Positions 36,899 through 46,627 of a stretch of DNA of 64,000 nucleotides are shown one piece after another; position 1 is the stretch's first letter; each line of letters begins with the position of its first letter. Source of the DNA: Chlamydia sp. 04-14 (GTDB lineage Bacteria; Chlamydiota; Chlamydiia; Chlamydiales; Chlamydiaceae); the NCBI RefSeq assembly GCF_036632095.1, contig NZ_JAPYKW010000003.1, forward strand, positions 1 through 64,000, written 5' to 3'. Under the pieces are notes generated by a model that saw nothing but the letters and a program-made list of their open reading frames with translations, did no database searches and had not been told where the DNA came from. The position numbers and the translations under genes are program-made.

Positions 36899-37852
36899 AT
36901 GTTATCCTGTCTACTCAGAAATGATAAGCGATTAGAAGTTTTTTTTTCTGCTTTAGATATGAAAAAAAGCTACTTACTTGCTTTGTCAGGAGGAAGTGAT
37001 TCATTATTTCTTTTATATCTCCTTAAGTCTCGAGGAGTCTCTTTTACCGCAGTCCATGTAGATTATGGATGGAGAGAGTCTTCTTATCGTGAGGCTGAGG
37101 AACTCAAAATTAGATGTGAAGAAGCAGGTGTCCCTATTATTGTAGATCATGTGCCTCCGGAATGTAGAACTTCAAAAGATCCAGAAAATGCTGCCCGGCG
37201 CTATCGTTATGCATTATTCCATAAGGTATGTAAGGAACAAAATCTTTCTGGGATATTTTTAGCTCATCATGCTAATGATCAAGCTGAAACTGTATTAAAA
37301 CGTTTATTAGAAGGGGCATCCTTAAGCAATTTAAAAGGCATGACTCAGGAAACGTATTACGAAGGTATTCCGCTTTTCAGACCCTTATTGCACATCCCTA
37401 AACAAATTTTAGTGAACGCTTTAGATGAAGAACATATTCCTTATGTTCAAGATGTAACCAATACCGATGAACGTTATTTGCGCGCTAGGATGCGTAAGAA
37501 GATATTCCCTTGGTTAGAAGAGATTTTTGGTAAGAATATTACACAACCTCTATTGACATTAGCTCAAGATTCTGAGGAACTTTCTTCTTACATGAAACTG
37601 CAAGCCGAGCCCTTTCTTGAAAATATTCAAAAAGAAGACGCAACATGGTCTATTGAAATTCCTAAAGCATTGGTGGAACAAGTTTTTTTAGCAAAATGGG
37701 TTTGTAAGGAATTCTTTCTTAGGGCTGGGGTAGTTGTCTCAAGGCATTTCTTGCAAATGATTTATGATCATCTACATCGTAATTTGCCAGCGCAAATGCG
37801 ACTTCGAGATAAAAGAGTGATCGTAAAAGCTGGGGTAGTAATGATAGAATAG
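36899..37852 (+). CDS. tilS: tRNA(Ile)-lysidine synthase
   Basis: TilS converts C34 of the CAU-anticodon tRNA-Ile to lysidine, allowing AUA decoding. The 317 residues carry the ATP PP-loop SGGSDS at 30-35 and AHHANDQAETVLKRLLEGAS, typical of the family. The C-terminal tRNA-recognition domain of E. coli TilS (432 residues) is reduced. It corresponds to CT840 (mesJ). An unusual palindrome begins 4 bases after its stop. Confidence 0.93.
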   Translation: MLSCLLRNDKRLEVFFSALDMKKSYLLALSGGSDSLFLLYLLKSRGVSFTAVHVDYGWRESSYREAEELKIRCEEAGVPIIVDHVPPECRTSKDPENAARRYRYALFHKVCKEQNLSGIFLAHHANDQAETVLKRLLEGASLSNLKGMTQETYYEGIPLFRPLLHIPKQILVNALDEEHIPYVQDVTNTDERYLRARMRKKIFPWLEEIFGKNITQPLLTLAQDSEELSSYMKLQAEPFLENIQKEDATWSIEIPKALVEQVFLAKWVCKEFFLRAGVVVSRHFLQMIYDHLHRNLPAQMRLRDKRVIVKAGVVMIE

Positions 37853-37856
37853 AAAG

Positions 37857-37921
37857 TATATAATGATGATTCTCATTGTATATTCGAAGATGATGAGTAG
37901 TAGGTCATTGTATATACAGTG
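37857..37921. promoter_or_regulatory. Paired palindromic sites between tilS and ftsH
   Basis: The first site, 37857-37882, is a 26-base palindrome with one mismatch (arms TATATAATGA / TCATTGTATA). The word TCATTGTATAT (37873-37883) recurs at 37905-37915, 32 bases on. The second copy sits in a 16-base near-palindrome at 37906-37921 (CATTGTATATACAGTG). Two palindromes three helical turns apart suggest a repressor operator upstream of ftsH. The protein is unknown. Confidence 0.5.
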
Positions 37922-38027
37922 TTTCATATTTTTTTTATTTTATAACTAGGTTTTATAAACAAAATAATAAAAAATATGCTATATTAAATAATTACCTGTC
38001 TGATTGATTAGCTTAGTTGTGTAGTTT

Positions 38028-40769
38028 ATGTCTAAAGATAAAAAAATGAAGCCCGAATCGAAAAAAAATTTTCCTACGGTATTTTTTTTCCTTCTATTTG
38101 GTGTAATCTTCGGCGTGATCGCTGTTCAAAATTTTTTAGTCGCCAAGAAAGCCCGGGTCAGTTTTAGCCATCAGCTAGAGCATTTAGTAAACTTAAAATT
38201 GATTTATCCCGAAGATAGCCGAAAGATTGCTCTGAATGATAATTTAGTTTCATTTAGTGGACGTTTTCGTGAATCTCCAACAGCTGAAAGTCAGCTACGC
38301 TATCATTATTTAGAGTTGATAGATCAAAGACATCAATTAGAATTTGATCTTCAAGAAATAAATAAGAGTTTAGATAACCTCTCAAAAGAGGTGGAGAGCT
38401 CTGTTTTATGGTTTTCTGCGATTTCCGGATCACCTATTCCTGAAACAGGATATTTGATTTCTCCTAGTGTGGAATTAGGAAAATCTTCTTTAGCAGCTCT
38501 TGTAGTTCAAGGTTCAAATAATTTCCAAATTATCAATTTACGTTCTTTAGAGCAGCGTTATCAAACTCTTCCTAGATCTAGTGAAAGTCTACGTACATTT
38601 GGTTCAGATTTATATGAACTTATTGGAAAGTATTTATCTCCAGCTTTAGGTGTGGGTTCTGAGAGTTTAAAACGTGAGCTAAAAGATCTCTATCAACAAG
38701 TGGAGCTTTCTCTAACACAATCGATGGATGCTGAGCAGCTTGGTATTCTTTATCAGAAAGTTTTAGGTTCTTTACAGAGAATTTCTTCATCACTGGCTTT
38801 ATCTGATAATGGTGAGCGTTTTGGTCAGTTGCGTTCAGTACGTCTGTATCGTGAAGAACGTAGTAAATATGAGAAACTTGTCGAAGATAGTCAGATCAAT
38901 CAAGCGCAGTTGGATAAGCTTCGAGGAGAACTTAGCCAGGTAGTTTGGTATTTCAATAATCAGGAATTATCTTCTCGGGCTTTAGAAAAACAAGATCCTG
39001 AAGTATTTGCTCATTGGTTTTCTGGAGCGAAACAAGAGTGGGAAGGTTTTTCTCATAACCGCACCTTAACTTTTAAGGCTCCTGATCAGCCACGTAATTT
39101 GGTATTAGAGAAAACATTTAAAAGTGAAGAGCCTGCTCCGCATTATATAGGATACCTGTTTACATTTTTACCCATTATCCTTGTGCTTGTCTTTGTTTAT
39201 TTCGTCTTTTCCAGACAAGTACGTGGTATGAATGGCTCTGCGATGTCGTTCGGAAAATCTCCCGCACGTTTGTTAATGAAGGGACAAAATAAAGTTACCT
39301 TTGCTGATGTTGCGGGTATTGAAGAAGCTAAAGAAGAGCTAATAGAGATTGTAGACTTTCTAAAAAATCCTACGAAGTTTACGAGTTTAGGGGGAAGAAT
39401 CCCTAAAGGTGTATTATTAATAGGACCTCCTGGAACAGGAAAAACATTGATAGCCAAAGCAGTTTCTGGGGAAGCGGATCGACCATTCTTCTCGATAGCG
39501 GGTTCAGATTTTGTAGAGATGTTTGTTGGGGTCGGTGCCAGTCGTATTCGTGATATGTTTGAGCAAGCTAAAAGAAATGCTCCTTGTATCATTTTTATTG
39601 ATGAGATTGATGCTGTAGGTCGTCATAGAGGCGCAGGTATCGGTGGTGGTCATGATGAACGAGAACAAACATTAAACCAACTACTTGTTGAGATGGATGG
39701 TTTTGGTACGAATGAGGGTGTTATCCTTATGGCTGCAACTAACCGTCCTGACGTATTGGATAAGGCGTTATTACGTCCCGGCCGTTTTGACCGTCGTGTG
39801 GTTATGAATTTACCTGATATTAAAGGTAGATTTGAAATCCTAGCCGTACATGCTAAGAGAATCAAGTTAGATCCTACTGTAGATCTTATGGCGGTAGCAC
39901 GAAGTACCCCAGGAGCTTCTGGAGCTGATTTAGAGAACTTATTAAATGAAGCAGCTCTTCTTGCTGCTCGTAAGGATCGTACTGCTGTGACTGCTGTAGA
40001 TGTTGCAGAGGCTCGTGATAAGGTTCTCTATGGTAAAGAACGTCGTAGTTTAGAAATGGATGCTGAAGAAAGAAAAACAACAGCATATCATGAATCCGGA
40101 CATGCTGTTGTAGGTCTTTGTGTGCAACACGCGGATCCTGTGGATAAAGTCACGATTATTCCTAGAGGTTTATCTTTAGGAGCAACACATTTTCTTCCTG
40201 AGAAGAATAAGCTTAGCTATTGGAAAAAAGAACTTTTCGATCAGTTAGCTGTTTTGATGGGAGGACGTGCTGCAGAGGATATCTTTTTGGGAGATATTTC
40301 TAGCGGTGCTCAACAAGACATTTCTCAGGCTACAAAATTAGTCCGTAGTATGGTCTGCGAATGGGGAATGAGTGAACAGTTGGGTACTGTAACTTATGAC
40401 GAACGTTCCGATGCCTCTACGGGTTATGGATCCTATCATGAGAAAAGCTACTCAGAAGAAACAGCAAAAGCTATTGACGGTGAATTAAGAGCATTATTAG
40501 ATGCTGCTTACCAGCGTGCTTTAACAATTATTAGAGAGCATCGAGATGAAGTAGAGCTTATGACTCAGATGTTGATTGAGTTTGAAACTTTAGATGCTAA
40601 AGATGTTAAAGAGATCATGGATCATACATGGGATCCTGAAAAGAAAAGAGCGCGTCTGAAAGAAGAAGGGATGTTATTCAAGAAAGTATCTGATGATTTG
40701 CCTCCGCCACCACCTCAAGAAGATGCTATGAAAGATGGTACATTAAAACTAAACAATACCACTACTTAA
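38028..40769 (+). CDS. ftsH: ATP-dependent zinc metalloprotease FtsH
   Basis: A membrane-anchored AAA protease that removes misassembled membrane proteins and probably sets LpxC level. The 913 residues comprise TM1 (about 18-37), a very long periplasmic part (about 38-372), TM2 (about 373-394), the AAA domain with GPPGTGKT at 466-473, IIFIDEID at 521-528 and the SRH arginines, then the protease with HESGH at 688-692 and a downstream Asp in [10 protein letters not shown]. coli FtsH has 644 residues; the extra length is the periplasmic part, shared by chlamydiae. It corresponds to CT841. A terminator follows. Confidence 0.96.
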   Translation: MSKDKKMKPESKKNFPTVFFFLLFGVIFGVIAVQNFLVAKKARVSFSHQLEHLVNLKLIYPEDSRKIALNDNLVSFSGRFRESPTAESQLRYHYLELIDQRHQLEFDLQEINKSLDNLSKEVESSVLWFSAISGSPIPETGYLISPSVELGKSSLAALVVQGSNNFQIINLRSLEQRYQTLPRSSESLRTFGSDLYELIGKYLSPALGVGSESLKRELKDLYQQVELSLTQSMDAEQLGILYQKVLGSLQRISSSLALSDNGERFGQLRSVRLYREERSKYEKLVEDSQINQAQLDKLRGELSQVVWYFNNQELSSRALEKQDPEVFAHWFSGAKQEWEGFSHNRTLTFKAPDQPRNLVLEKTFKSEEPAPHYIGYLFTFLPIILVLVFVYFVFSRQVRGMNGSAMSFGKSPARLLMKGQNKVTFADVAGIEEAKEELIEIVDFLKNPTKFTSLGGRIPKGVLLIGPPGTGKTLIAKAVSGEADRPFFSIAGSDFVEMFVGVGASRIRDMFEQAKRNAPCIIFIDEIDAVGRHRGAGIGGGHDEREQTLNQLLVEMDGFGTNEGVILMAATNRPDVLDKALLRPGRFDRRVVMNLPDIKGRFEILAVHAKRIKLDPTVDLMAVARSTPGASGADLENLLNEAALLAARKDRTAVTAVDVAEARDKVLYGKERRSLEMDAEERKTTAYHESGHAVVGLCVQHADPVDKVTIIPRGLSLGATHFLPEKNKLSYWKKELFDQLAVLMGGRAAEDIFLGDISSGAQQDISQATKLVRSMVCEWGMSEQLGTVTYDERSDASTGYGSYHEKSYSEETAKAIDGELRALLDAAYQRALTIIREHRDEVELMTQMLIEFETLDAKDVKEIMDHTWDPEKKRARLKEEGMLFKKVSDDLPPPPPQEDAMKDGTLKLNNTTT

Positions 40770-40796
40770 GCTGGTTTTTGAATTTAGCAAGACATT

Positions 40797-40827
40797 AAAA
40801 AAGCCACATAATTTATGTGGCTTTTTT
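40797..40827. terminator. Bidirectional terminator ftsH / pnp
   Basis: A long perfect stem (AAAAAGCCACATAA with TTATGTGGCTTTTT) and A/T tails on both sides lie between the convergent ftsH and pnp genes. Confidence 0.94.
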
Positions 40828-40875
40828 ATTTTCTCAAACGACTTGTAAGAAAACTATGCGGTAGGCAGGAGAAGA

Positions 40876-42960
40876 CTACTCACTCAGGGTAGCTTTGTGG
40901 CTAAGTTTGTATTGACCTTTTTCGTTAATGCTTAACAGCTTAACAGCCAAAATGTCTCCTTGTTTAACGAAATCACCAACGTTTTCTATACGTTGTTTAG
41001 AGAATTCAGAAATATGGCAAAGACCTTCCTTACCTGGAAGAATTTCTACGAAAGCTCCAAAAGGAACAATCGATGTCACACGACCTTCATAGATCTTTCC
41101 AACTTCAACTTCGCCAACTAAACCTTCAATAATAGACTTAGCTTTTTCTATCGCTTGTGGAGAAGATGCTGAGATACTGACAAGACCTGAGTCATTAATA
41201 TCAATTTGAACTCCAGCTTCTTCAATAATTTGACGAATCTGTTTACCTCCAGGTCCAATAACAGTAGCAATCTTATTTGGCTTGATCTGCATCGTTTCGA
41301 TACGAGGAGCGTATTGCGATAAATCTGTTTTTGGAGCAGCAAGGGCTTCTTTCATGATGTCAAGAATATGTTGACGACCAGCTTTAGCTTGAGTTAGAGC
41401 TGCTTGCATAATTGCAGGAGTAATACCTTCTACTTTGATATCCATTTGGAATGCTGTGATTCCTTCAGTGTTCCCAGCAACCTTAAAGTCCATATCTCCT
41501 AAATGATCTTCTAATCCAGAAATATCTGAAAGAATAGTTACGTGATCATTATCTAAGATTAATCCCATAGCAATACCTGCTATAGGAGTTCTAATAGGGA
41601 CTCCAGCGTCCATTAGAGCTAAACAGCCTCCGCAAACAGAAGCCATAGACGAAGAACCGTTAGATTCAGTAATATTGGATTCTATACGGATAGTATAAGG
41701 AAACTTTGAGGGATCAGGTAGAGTGTGGGCTAAAGCTTTTTCAGCAAGCTTGCCGTGACCAATTTCTCTTCTTCCGGGAGAGCCTATTCTTCCTACTTCT
41801 CCAACAGAGAAAGGAGGGAAGAAATATTGCAAATAAAATTTAGCTAACCCTTCACCATTCAAGTCTTCATAGCGTTGTGCCATGGCTTCGCTACCTAAAG
41901 TACAAACAGCCATGGTTTGTGTTTCTCCACGAGTGAATAAACAACTACCGTGGGTTCTTGGTAGGAAAGATGTGTCAATAGAAATAGGGCGGATTGTTGT
42001 TACTGAACGTCCATCAGAACGCAAACCTTGTTCGCGTATTAAAGCACGCATATAATCAGATTTAGCTTTTTTAAAGGCTGTTTTAATATTCAAAGCCGTG
42101 AAGACTTCATTTTCTTCTAAAAATTTCTCTACAATTTCACTTTCTAATTGTTTTGAAGCGGCCTCGAAAGCTTTTTTCTCTTTGATTTTCAAAAGATCTG
42201 AGAATTTACCTTCAACAAATGTATTTACAGAAGACTGCACTTGTTCTGGAAGAGGGACAATCACATCAGTATTCTTTTCCTTACCAATCTTCCTTTGCCA
42301 ATCTTTGATTGCTCTGCAGATGGTTCCTATGTGTTTATGACCAAAATCAATAGCTTCAATAACCTGCTCTTCTGTGAAGAAGTCACAATGACCTTCAATC
42401 ATTAAAATAGCATTTTCAGTTCCTGCTAAAACAAGTTCCATTCTAGAAACATCCATCTCAGCTTTTGTCGGATTTACTACCCAACTATTGTTGACGAAGC
42501 CAACACGAACACCAGCTACAATACTAATTTGAGGAATGTCAGAAATAGCTAGCGCTGCGGAAACCCCGCAAATAGCTATAGGATCGGGGAGAGTCACCCC
42601 ATCATATGACCATACATAAGATAAAACTTGAACGTCCTGCATTAACCGGTTTGGCAGAGAAGGACGCATGGAACGATCTATTAGACGAGAAGTTAAAATT
42701 TCTCTTTCAGTCGGGCGTCCCTCTCTTTTAATGAACCCACCTAAAGTTTTTCCTATAGAAGAAAATTTTTCTTGATAATCGACTCTTAAAGGAAGGAAGT
42801 CTACCGGTTCTTCGAGATTGGACGCACAAACAGATGAAAAGACCCAAGTTTCTTGCATGCGAGCAAGAACAGCCCCGTTAGCCTGACGAGCAATTTTCCC
42901 CGTTTCAAATACTAATGTTTTGCCTTCTTCAAGGGTAACGGAAATAGTTTCAAATGTCAT
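40876..42960 (-). CDS. pnp: Polyribonucleotide nucleotidyltransferase
   Basis: PNPase degrades RNA 3'-5' phosphorolytically. The 694 residues hold two RNase PH domains (1-about 215 and 310-545) flanking a helical domain, with FFPPFSVGEVGRIGSPGRREIGHG and NGSSSMASVCGG in the second; a KH domain (KIATVIGPGGKQIR) and an S1 domain (GKIYEGRVTSIVPFGAFVEI) follow. The length is typical. It lies downstream of rpsO on the same strand, the classic rpsO-pnp order. It corresponds to CT842. Confidence 0.97.
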   Translation of the reverse strand: MTFETISVTLEEGKTLVFETGKIARQANGAVLARMQETWVFSSVCASNLEEPVDFLPLRVDYQEKFSSIGKTLGGFIKREGRPTEREILTSRLIDRSMRPSLPNRLMQDVQVLSYVWSYDGVTLPDPIAICGVSAALAISDIPQISIVAGVRVGFVNNSWVVNPTKAEMDVSRMELVLAGTENAILMIEGHCDFFTEEQVIEAIDFGHKHIGTICRAIKDWQRKIGKEKNTDVIVPLPEQVQSSVNTFVEGKFSDLLKIKEKKAFEAASKQLESEIVEKFLEENEVFTALNIKTAFKKAKSDYMRALIREQGLRSDGRSVTTIRPISIDTSFLPRTHGSCLFTRGETQTMAVCTLGSEAMAQRYEDLNGEGLAKFYLQYFFPPFSVGEVGRIGSPGRREIGHGKLAEKALAHTLPDPSKFPYTIRIESNITESNGSSSMASVCGGCLALMDAGVPIRTPIAGIAMGLILDNDHVTILSDISGLEDHLGDMDFKVAGNTEGITAFQMDIKVEGITPAIMQAALTQAKAGRQHILDIMKEALAAPKTDLSQYAPRIETMQIKPNKIATVIGPGGKQIRQIIEEAGVQIDINDSGLVSISASSPQAIEKAKSIIEGLVGEVEVGKIYEGRVTSIVPFGAFVEILPGKEGLCHISEFSKQRIENVGDFVKQGDILAVKLLSINEKGQYKLSHKATLSE

Positions 42961-43007
42961 GAAGGTCTCCTGATTAGATCTTATGTTCGGGGAAAATCAA
43001 TGAAAGA

Positions 43008-43277
43008 TTATTTTCTTAGATTTAATCTTGTAATTAAATTTTTATATCTTTCGGTGTCTGTAGAGTTAAGATACTCTAAGAGCTTTCTTCTTTGTCCTAC
43101 TAATTTTAGTAAGGCTAGTCGAGAATTTTGGTCTTTAGGAGATCTCTTGAGGTGTTCTTTTAGTTCTGTAATGTGTTCCGTTAATATAGCGATCTGCACA
43201 TCTGCTGAACCGGTATCCTTTTCATGAAGTTGAAACTTTTTTGTAATTTCTTCTTTAGTTCCCTTATCCAAAGACAT
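43008..43277 (-). CDS. rpsO: 30S ribosomal protein S15
   Basis: An 89-residue S15: [32 protein letters not shown] and QRRKLLEYL are all family hallmarks. The frame stays open upstream to 43415, but the ATG at 43277 has AAGGAGA just ahead and gives the normal length. It is first in the rpsO-pnp pair, with 47 bases between. It corresponds to CT843. Confidence 0.97.
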   Translation of the reverse strand: MSLDKGTKEEITKKFQLHEKDTGSADVQIAILTEHITELKEHLKRSPKDQNSRLALLKLVGQRRKLLEYLNSTDTERYKNLITRLNLRK

Positions 43278-43522
43278 TGGATGTCTCCTTAAAATAAAAT
43301 AATTGCCGCAAAAGCCAATTATACTTGAGAAGATTGTTAATGTACACCTTTTGGTATGGTGAGACGGGTTTTTTTGATTTGTAAATAAAAATTCCACATT
43401 CTGAATCTCATTCAAAAATGGTTGTTAAACTAATATGAGGACTTTTTACTGTTTCTTATTAGGAGTCTTTTTTTTTATAATCCAATTCAAAAAGTGGTTA
43501 TGAGTTATTTAGTATAAAGCCG

Positions 43523-43996
43523 ATGGATATAGAAAAAGATATATTTTTTATGAATCAAGCTCTTAAGGAAGCTCGCCTGGCGTATGACGAAGACGAGGTT
43601 CCTGTAGGCTGTGTTATAGTTAAAGATAATAAGATAATTGCTCGTGGTCATAATACTACGGAAAGGCTACAAGATCCCACGGCTCATGCTGAAATTTTAT
43701 GTATAGGGGCAGCAGCACAATATTTGGAGAATTGGCGTTTGGTAGATACTGTGCTCTATTGTACTCTAGAGCCTTGTTTAATGTGTGCCGGAGCTATTCA
43801 GTTGGCTCGTATTCGTAGAATTGTCTGGGCAGCCCCAGATTTACGTTTGGGTGCAGGGGGAAGTTGGATAAATGTTTTTACAGAAAAACACCCATTTCAC
43901 CATGTGGAATGTTTTTCTGGGATCTGTCGTGAAGAGTCTGAACAATTGATGAAACAATTCTTTATAGAGAAGCGAAAAGAGAAAAATGAAAAATAA
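43523..43996 (+). CDS. tadA: tRNA-specific adenosine deaminase
   Basis: A zinc deaminase of 157 residues that converts A34 to inosine in tRNA-Arg(ACG). Zinc and catalytic residues are present: HAE at 55-57 (His ligand, Glu proton shuttle) and PCLMC at 84-88 (two Cys ligands). ARIRRIVWAA after the zinc site separates TadA from cytidine deaminases. It corresponds to CT844. The next gene starts 11 bases before its stop. Confidence 0.93.
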   Translation: MDIEKDIFFMNQALKEARLAYDEDEVPVGCVIVKDNKIIARGHNTTERLQDPTAHAEILCIGAAAQYLENWRLVDTVLYCTLEPCLMCAGAIQLARIRRIVWAAPDLRLGAGGSWINVFTEKHPFHHVECFSGICREESEQLMKQFFIEKRKEKNEK

Positions 43997-44216
43997 AATA
44001 CACGATTTATTAAATCAGCTTTATGAAAATCAAAAATCTCGTTTACAAAGTGTGGGAGAACAAATCATTCCCAACTTAACTTCGGATGATGTATTGCAGC
44101 CAATGGATTTTTCTATACTGGAAGAAAATCCTTTCTTTAGGTTTGAGGAGGGTGTTCTTTCTGGATTGGGAGAAGCTAGAGCAGCAATTTTAGCATTATT
44201 TGCTGATGAAGTTTAA
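43986..44216 (+). CDS. Small protein of unknown function (CT845 type)
   Basis: A 76-residue acidic helical protein (MKNKIHDLLNQLYENQKS...) without signal or membrane segment. The start overlaps the tadA end by 11 bases, suggesting translational coupling and real expression. Its stop overlaps the convergent next gene by 4 bases. The position matches CT845. No function is known to me. Confidence 0.75.
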   Translation: MKNKIHDLLNQLYENQKSRLQSVGEQIIPNLTSDDVLQPMDFSILEENPFFRFEEGVLSGLGEARAAILALFADEV

Positions 44217-44920
44217 AACATTCGGGATATTCTATAAGGATTAGGAATTTTTTCTTTATAGCAAAAGAGAATTCCTAACATCATTGATAGGATTGATCCA
44301 AATAATATAGCAAAGGCTCCTGAGAACAGAAGAATAAAAAAATAGAAGGTTGTTAAAACGACGAATCCCCATTTACGTGATAGAGTAATAGGAAAGGGGT
44401 TAAGTCCTAGGCGTTTTTCCGGATCAAGAAAAACCCAAATCAGTACTAGCGTGCTAATCAAACATTCTGGACCAAATAGAGCTTGCGAACTATGAAATAG
44501 TTTTAAGCATGCCCAAATTACGAATCCTATAATAAGAGTCTGGCTAAGAATGAGGACTAGGAAAGTCATAGATCCTAGTTTTCGAATAATGTGGTTGGTT
44601 GCTTTATAAAAAAAGGTAAAACCAAGAACATTTCGAATAAGTAGGCGTTGAGTGATATCCATACATCCTTCCTTATGGATGCACAGAGAGTCTGCAGTAA
44701 TCAGGGGATAGGTAATAAACTGCCAAAATTTATGTTTATGTATTCCCGCTGTCGATAGTGCTAAAGTTTCAATAATTCCTGGAATACCGAAGAGTTTTTT
44801 CATCAGATAGGAAAGTAGAGGAGAAATACACGAGGTTATCAAGATAAACGAAGGAAGTTGTCTAAGTACCTGAGTGAGAAACGGGTTTTTGTTATGTTTA
44901 TCTGGGAAGATAACCCTCAT
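44213..44920 (-). CDS. Rhomboid-like membrane protein lacking catalytic residues (CT846 type)
   Basis: A 235-residue protein with about six hydrophobic segments. It shows the order of rhomboid landmarks: FWQFITYPL (65-73), LLIRNVLGFTFF with Asn97 where rhomboids have LxxNxLxLxxFG, RKLGSMTFLVLIL (113-125) like the ExxxGSxxFLxLY strand, and a GPECL turn at 150-154 where active rhomboids have GxSGA. The nucleophile Ser and the last-helix His are missing (LFGSILSMMLG). The family assignment is my reading of the pattern, not a search result. By position it is the CT846 homologue. Confidence 0.7.
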   Translation of the reverse strand: MRVIFPDKHNKNPFLTQVLRQLPSFILITSCISPLLSYLMKKLFGIPGIIETLALSTAGIHKHKFWQFITYPLITADSLCIHKEGCMDITQRLLIRNVLGFTFFYKATNHIIRKLGSMTFLVLILSQTLIIGFVIWACLKLFHSSQALFGPECLISTLVLIWVFLDPEKRLGLNPFPITLSRKWGFVVLTTFYFFILLFSGAFAILFGSILSMMLGILFCYKEKIPNPYRISRMF

Positions 44921-45004
44921 GGAGGTTTTACCTGATTCTTTTCTTTTCAGTAATGCCTTATATTAGATCATGGATTGTTTTATTAGAAGTCCTTATCTAA
45001 ATAA

Positions 45005-45535
45005 TTAATCAGACGGAGATGTCGTTAGATTTGCTTTAATAGTGTATTCTTTTAATGAAGATAGGAGAGCATTAGTTGCTTGCAATAACTTCATAGACTC
45101 CGTAGATGTAGCATTTACAGCTTTTTGGTTTGCTTGAGCTCTTTGTTGTGCGGCGGAAAGCTCTTGTTGGATTAACTGTCGGTTAGCAGTAATTTGCTGA
45201 TTCGATGTTTGGTAAGCTTGAATTTCTGTTTGGTTTTTATATTCAGGCTTTTTGTCATCAAAATTATCAACTTTTTGAAGATCAGGAACTTTCAATAAAG
45301 GCAAGTTGATAAGCTCTTTTGTTTTCTTTTGTTGTGCTACAGTATTATCTTGTAGTACTGCCATAATAGACTTTCCAAATTCTGTAGTTGATGTCGATAA
45401 CTGTAGCATTACAGAAATACAAAAGTAGATAGCCGAAGGTTTGTTAATTACAATACTCTCGGGGATAACTTGTGTACTTGGAGGAACAACTGTTGGGACT
45501 TTATCAATATTTGATGCTGTAGATTGGATGCTCAT
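45005..45535 (-). CDS. Putative type III secreted protein (CT847 type)
   Basis: A 176-residue protein with Ser/Thr/Pro-rich N-terminus (MSIQSTASNIDKVPTV), Gln- and Asn-rich helices and no cysteine-rich or membrane domain. CT847, the homologue by position, is a late-expressed type III effector reported to bind the host cyclin-D-interacting protein GCIP. Secretion here is inferred. It is third of three similar minus-strand genes. Confidence 0.72.
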   Translation of the reverse strand: MSIQSTASNIDKVPTVVPPSTQVIPESIVINKPSAIYFCISVMLQLSTSTTEFGKSIMAVLQDNTVAQQKKTKELINLPLLKVPDLQKVDNFDDKKPEYKNQTEIQAYQTSNQQITANRQLIQQELSAAQQRAQANQKAVNATSTESMKLLQATNALLSSLKEYTIKANLTTSPSD

Positions 45536-45554
45536 TATATTAAGTTCCTTAAGA

Positions 45555-46073
45555 TTAAATGTTTGCTATCAAGCTCACAATTTGTGAGAACGTTTGAATT
45601 AAAGCCTGACCTACTTGTAAGGACTGTTGGATAATGTTGTTGTTAGTGTTCAAATTACTTGAAATCACTTGGGAACCGTTTCCTAGCCCTGAAATTTGGT
45701 TTTGGAGAGCTTGTCGAGAAGCTCCAACAGCTTGATTCGTTGCTTGAACATCCTGTAAGAATGCTGATGAGTTATCATTTAATTTGTTCTTAGGGATGGT
45801 TACATATTGGTATAAAGCTTCTTGGTTGTTTAAAAAAGTTTGAGCAGAAGCGTTAGACTGAAGTTCTTGAGCGATAATAGATAAGTTGTCCTGAGCAACC
45901 AATACCGACTGGTATACATAGTATACGGTAATAATGAGTGGGTTGGAATCTTTAGCAAATTTTGCAATAATTTCGTCAGCTGTTGCTGTATTGGGCCCAC
46001 CTGTAATAGATGTTCCGGGAACGTCGATAGCGGCTCTAGGACTAGTTTGAAGTGCTGGAGAAGAGAACCACAT
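45555..46073 (-). CDS. Putative secreted protein (CT848 type)
   Basis: A 172-residue Asn/Gln/Ser/Ala-rich helical protein with no signal peptide. Its composition and layout (an early YxxYQSVLVAQDNLSII helix, a Gln-rich middle, a C-terminal helix ending SLIANI) resemble the two flanking genes, suggesting one family. By position it is CT848. It lies 19 bases before the CT847-type gene. Function unknown. Confidence 0.7.
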   Translation of the reverse strand: MWFSSPALQTSPRAAIDVPGTSITGGPNTATADEIIAKFAKDSNPLIITVYYVYQSVLVAQDNLSIIAQELQSNASAQTFLNNQEALYQYVTIPKNKLNDNSSAFLQDVQATNQAVGASRQALQNQISGLGNGSQVISSNLNTNNNIIQQSLQVGQALIQTFSQIVSLIANI

Positions 46074-46123
46074 AATTTCCTACCTATTTTCTTCGATTAA
46101 CTTTAAGTTGTTTTCCTACTTGC

Positions 46124-46627
46124 TTATGAAGGAGGTTTATTGAGTTGGTTTACTGTACTTCCAATGGAACTTGTTGTTTTTAAGAATGAGGAGTCTTGAG
46201 AAGCTAGTTGTTGGATGATGTTAATGTTCGTAGATGCGTGTGAGAGAATAATTTGTCCATTTTGTCGAGCAGTCACTAATTCGTCTTGAATGTTAGACCT
46301 TTGAGCGGAGTAGTTTTGGTTTTGGTTTTGTACTCGAGTAATTTCGTCTTCTTTCCCCCCAGCACTTACTACAGCAAATTTGATTTGATTAGTTGCTTGG
46401 TTTAATTGTTGTTGAATATTAGTATTATCATTTAATTGTTGTGATTGAGTCAGAACTGTTTGTTGTCGAATTTCAATCGCTTGTAAAAGAAGCTCGTAAA
46501 TGCTAAAAAGCAATGCGCCAATAGGAGGTGTGTTTAATGGATCCAGTGGGGGAAGTTGAGCAGCCTGCGTCGCTTCTCTAGTTGCTATCGAAGCCGTAGA
46601 TGTGGTGCTTATAGGTTGTACTGTCAT
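46124..46627 (-). CDS. Putative secreted protein (CT849 type)
   Basis: A 167-residue protein beginning MTVQPISTTSTAS, a Ser/Thr-rich N-terminus like that of type III substrates, then Gln/Asn-rich helices (QSQQLNDNTNIQQQLNQAT). I chose the ATG at 46627; the frame stays open to 46675, but the added residues are Lys-rich and unlike the family. It is first of the trio, by position CT849. It probably shares a promoter upstream with divergent genes. Confidence 0.7.
   Translation of the reverse strand: MTVQPISTTSTASIATREATQAAQLPPLDPLNTPPIGALLFSIYELLLQAIEIRQQTVLTQSQQLNDNTNIQQQLNQATNQIKFAVVSAGGKEDEITRVQNQNQNYSAQRSNIQDELVTARQNGQIILSHASTNINIIQQLASQDSSFLKTTSSIGSTVNQLNKPPS

Noticed and set aside
39197..39592. 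131-codon minus-strand frame inside ftsH
   Set aside because: Antisense to the AAA domain, one of the most conserved parts of the window.
43278..43415. 46-residue N-terminal extension of S15
   Set aside because: It does not resemble S15, and AAGGAGA precedes the internal ATG that gives the normal 89 residues.
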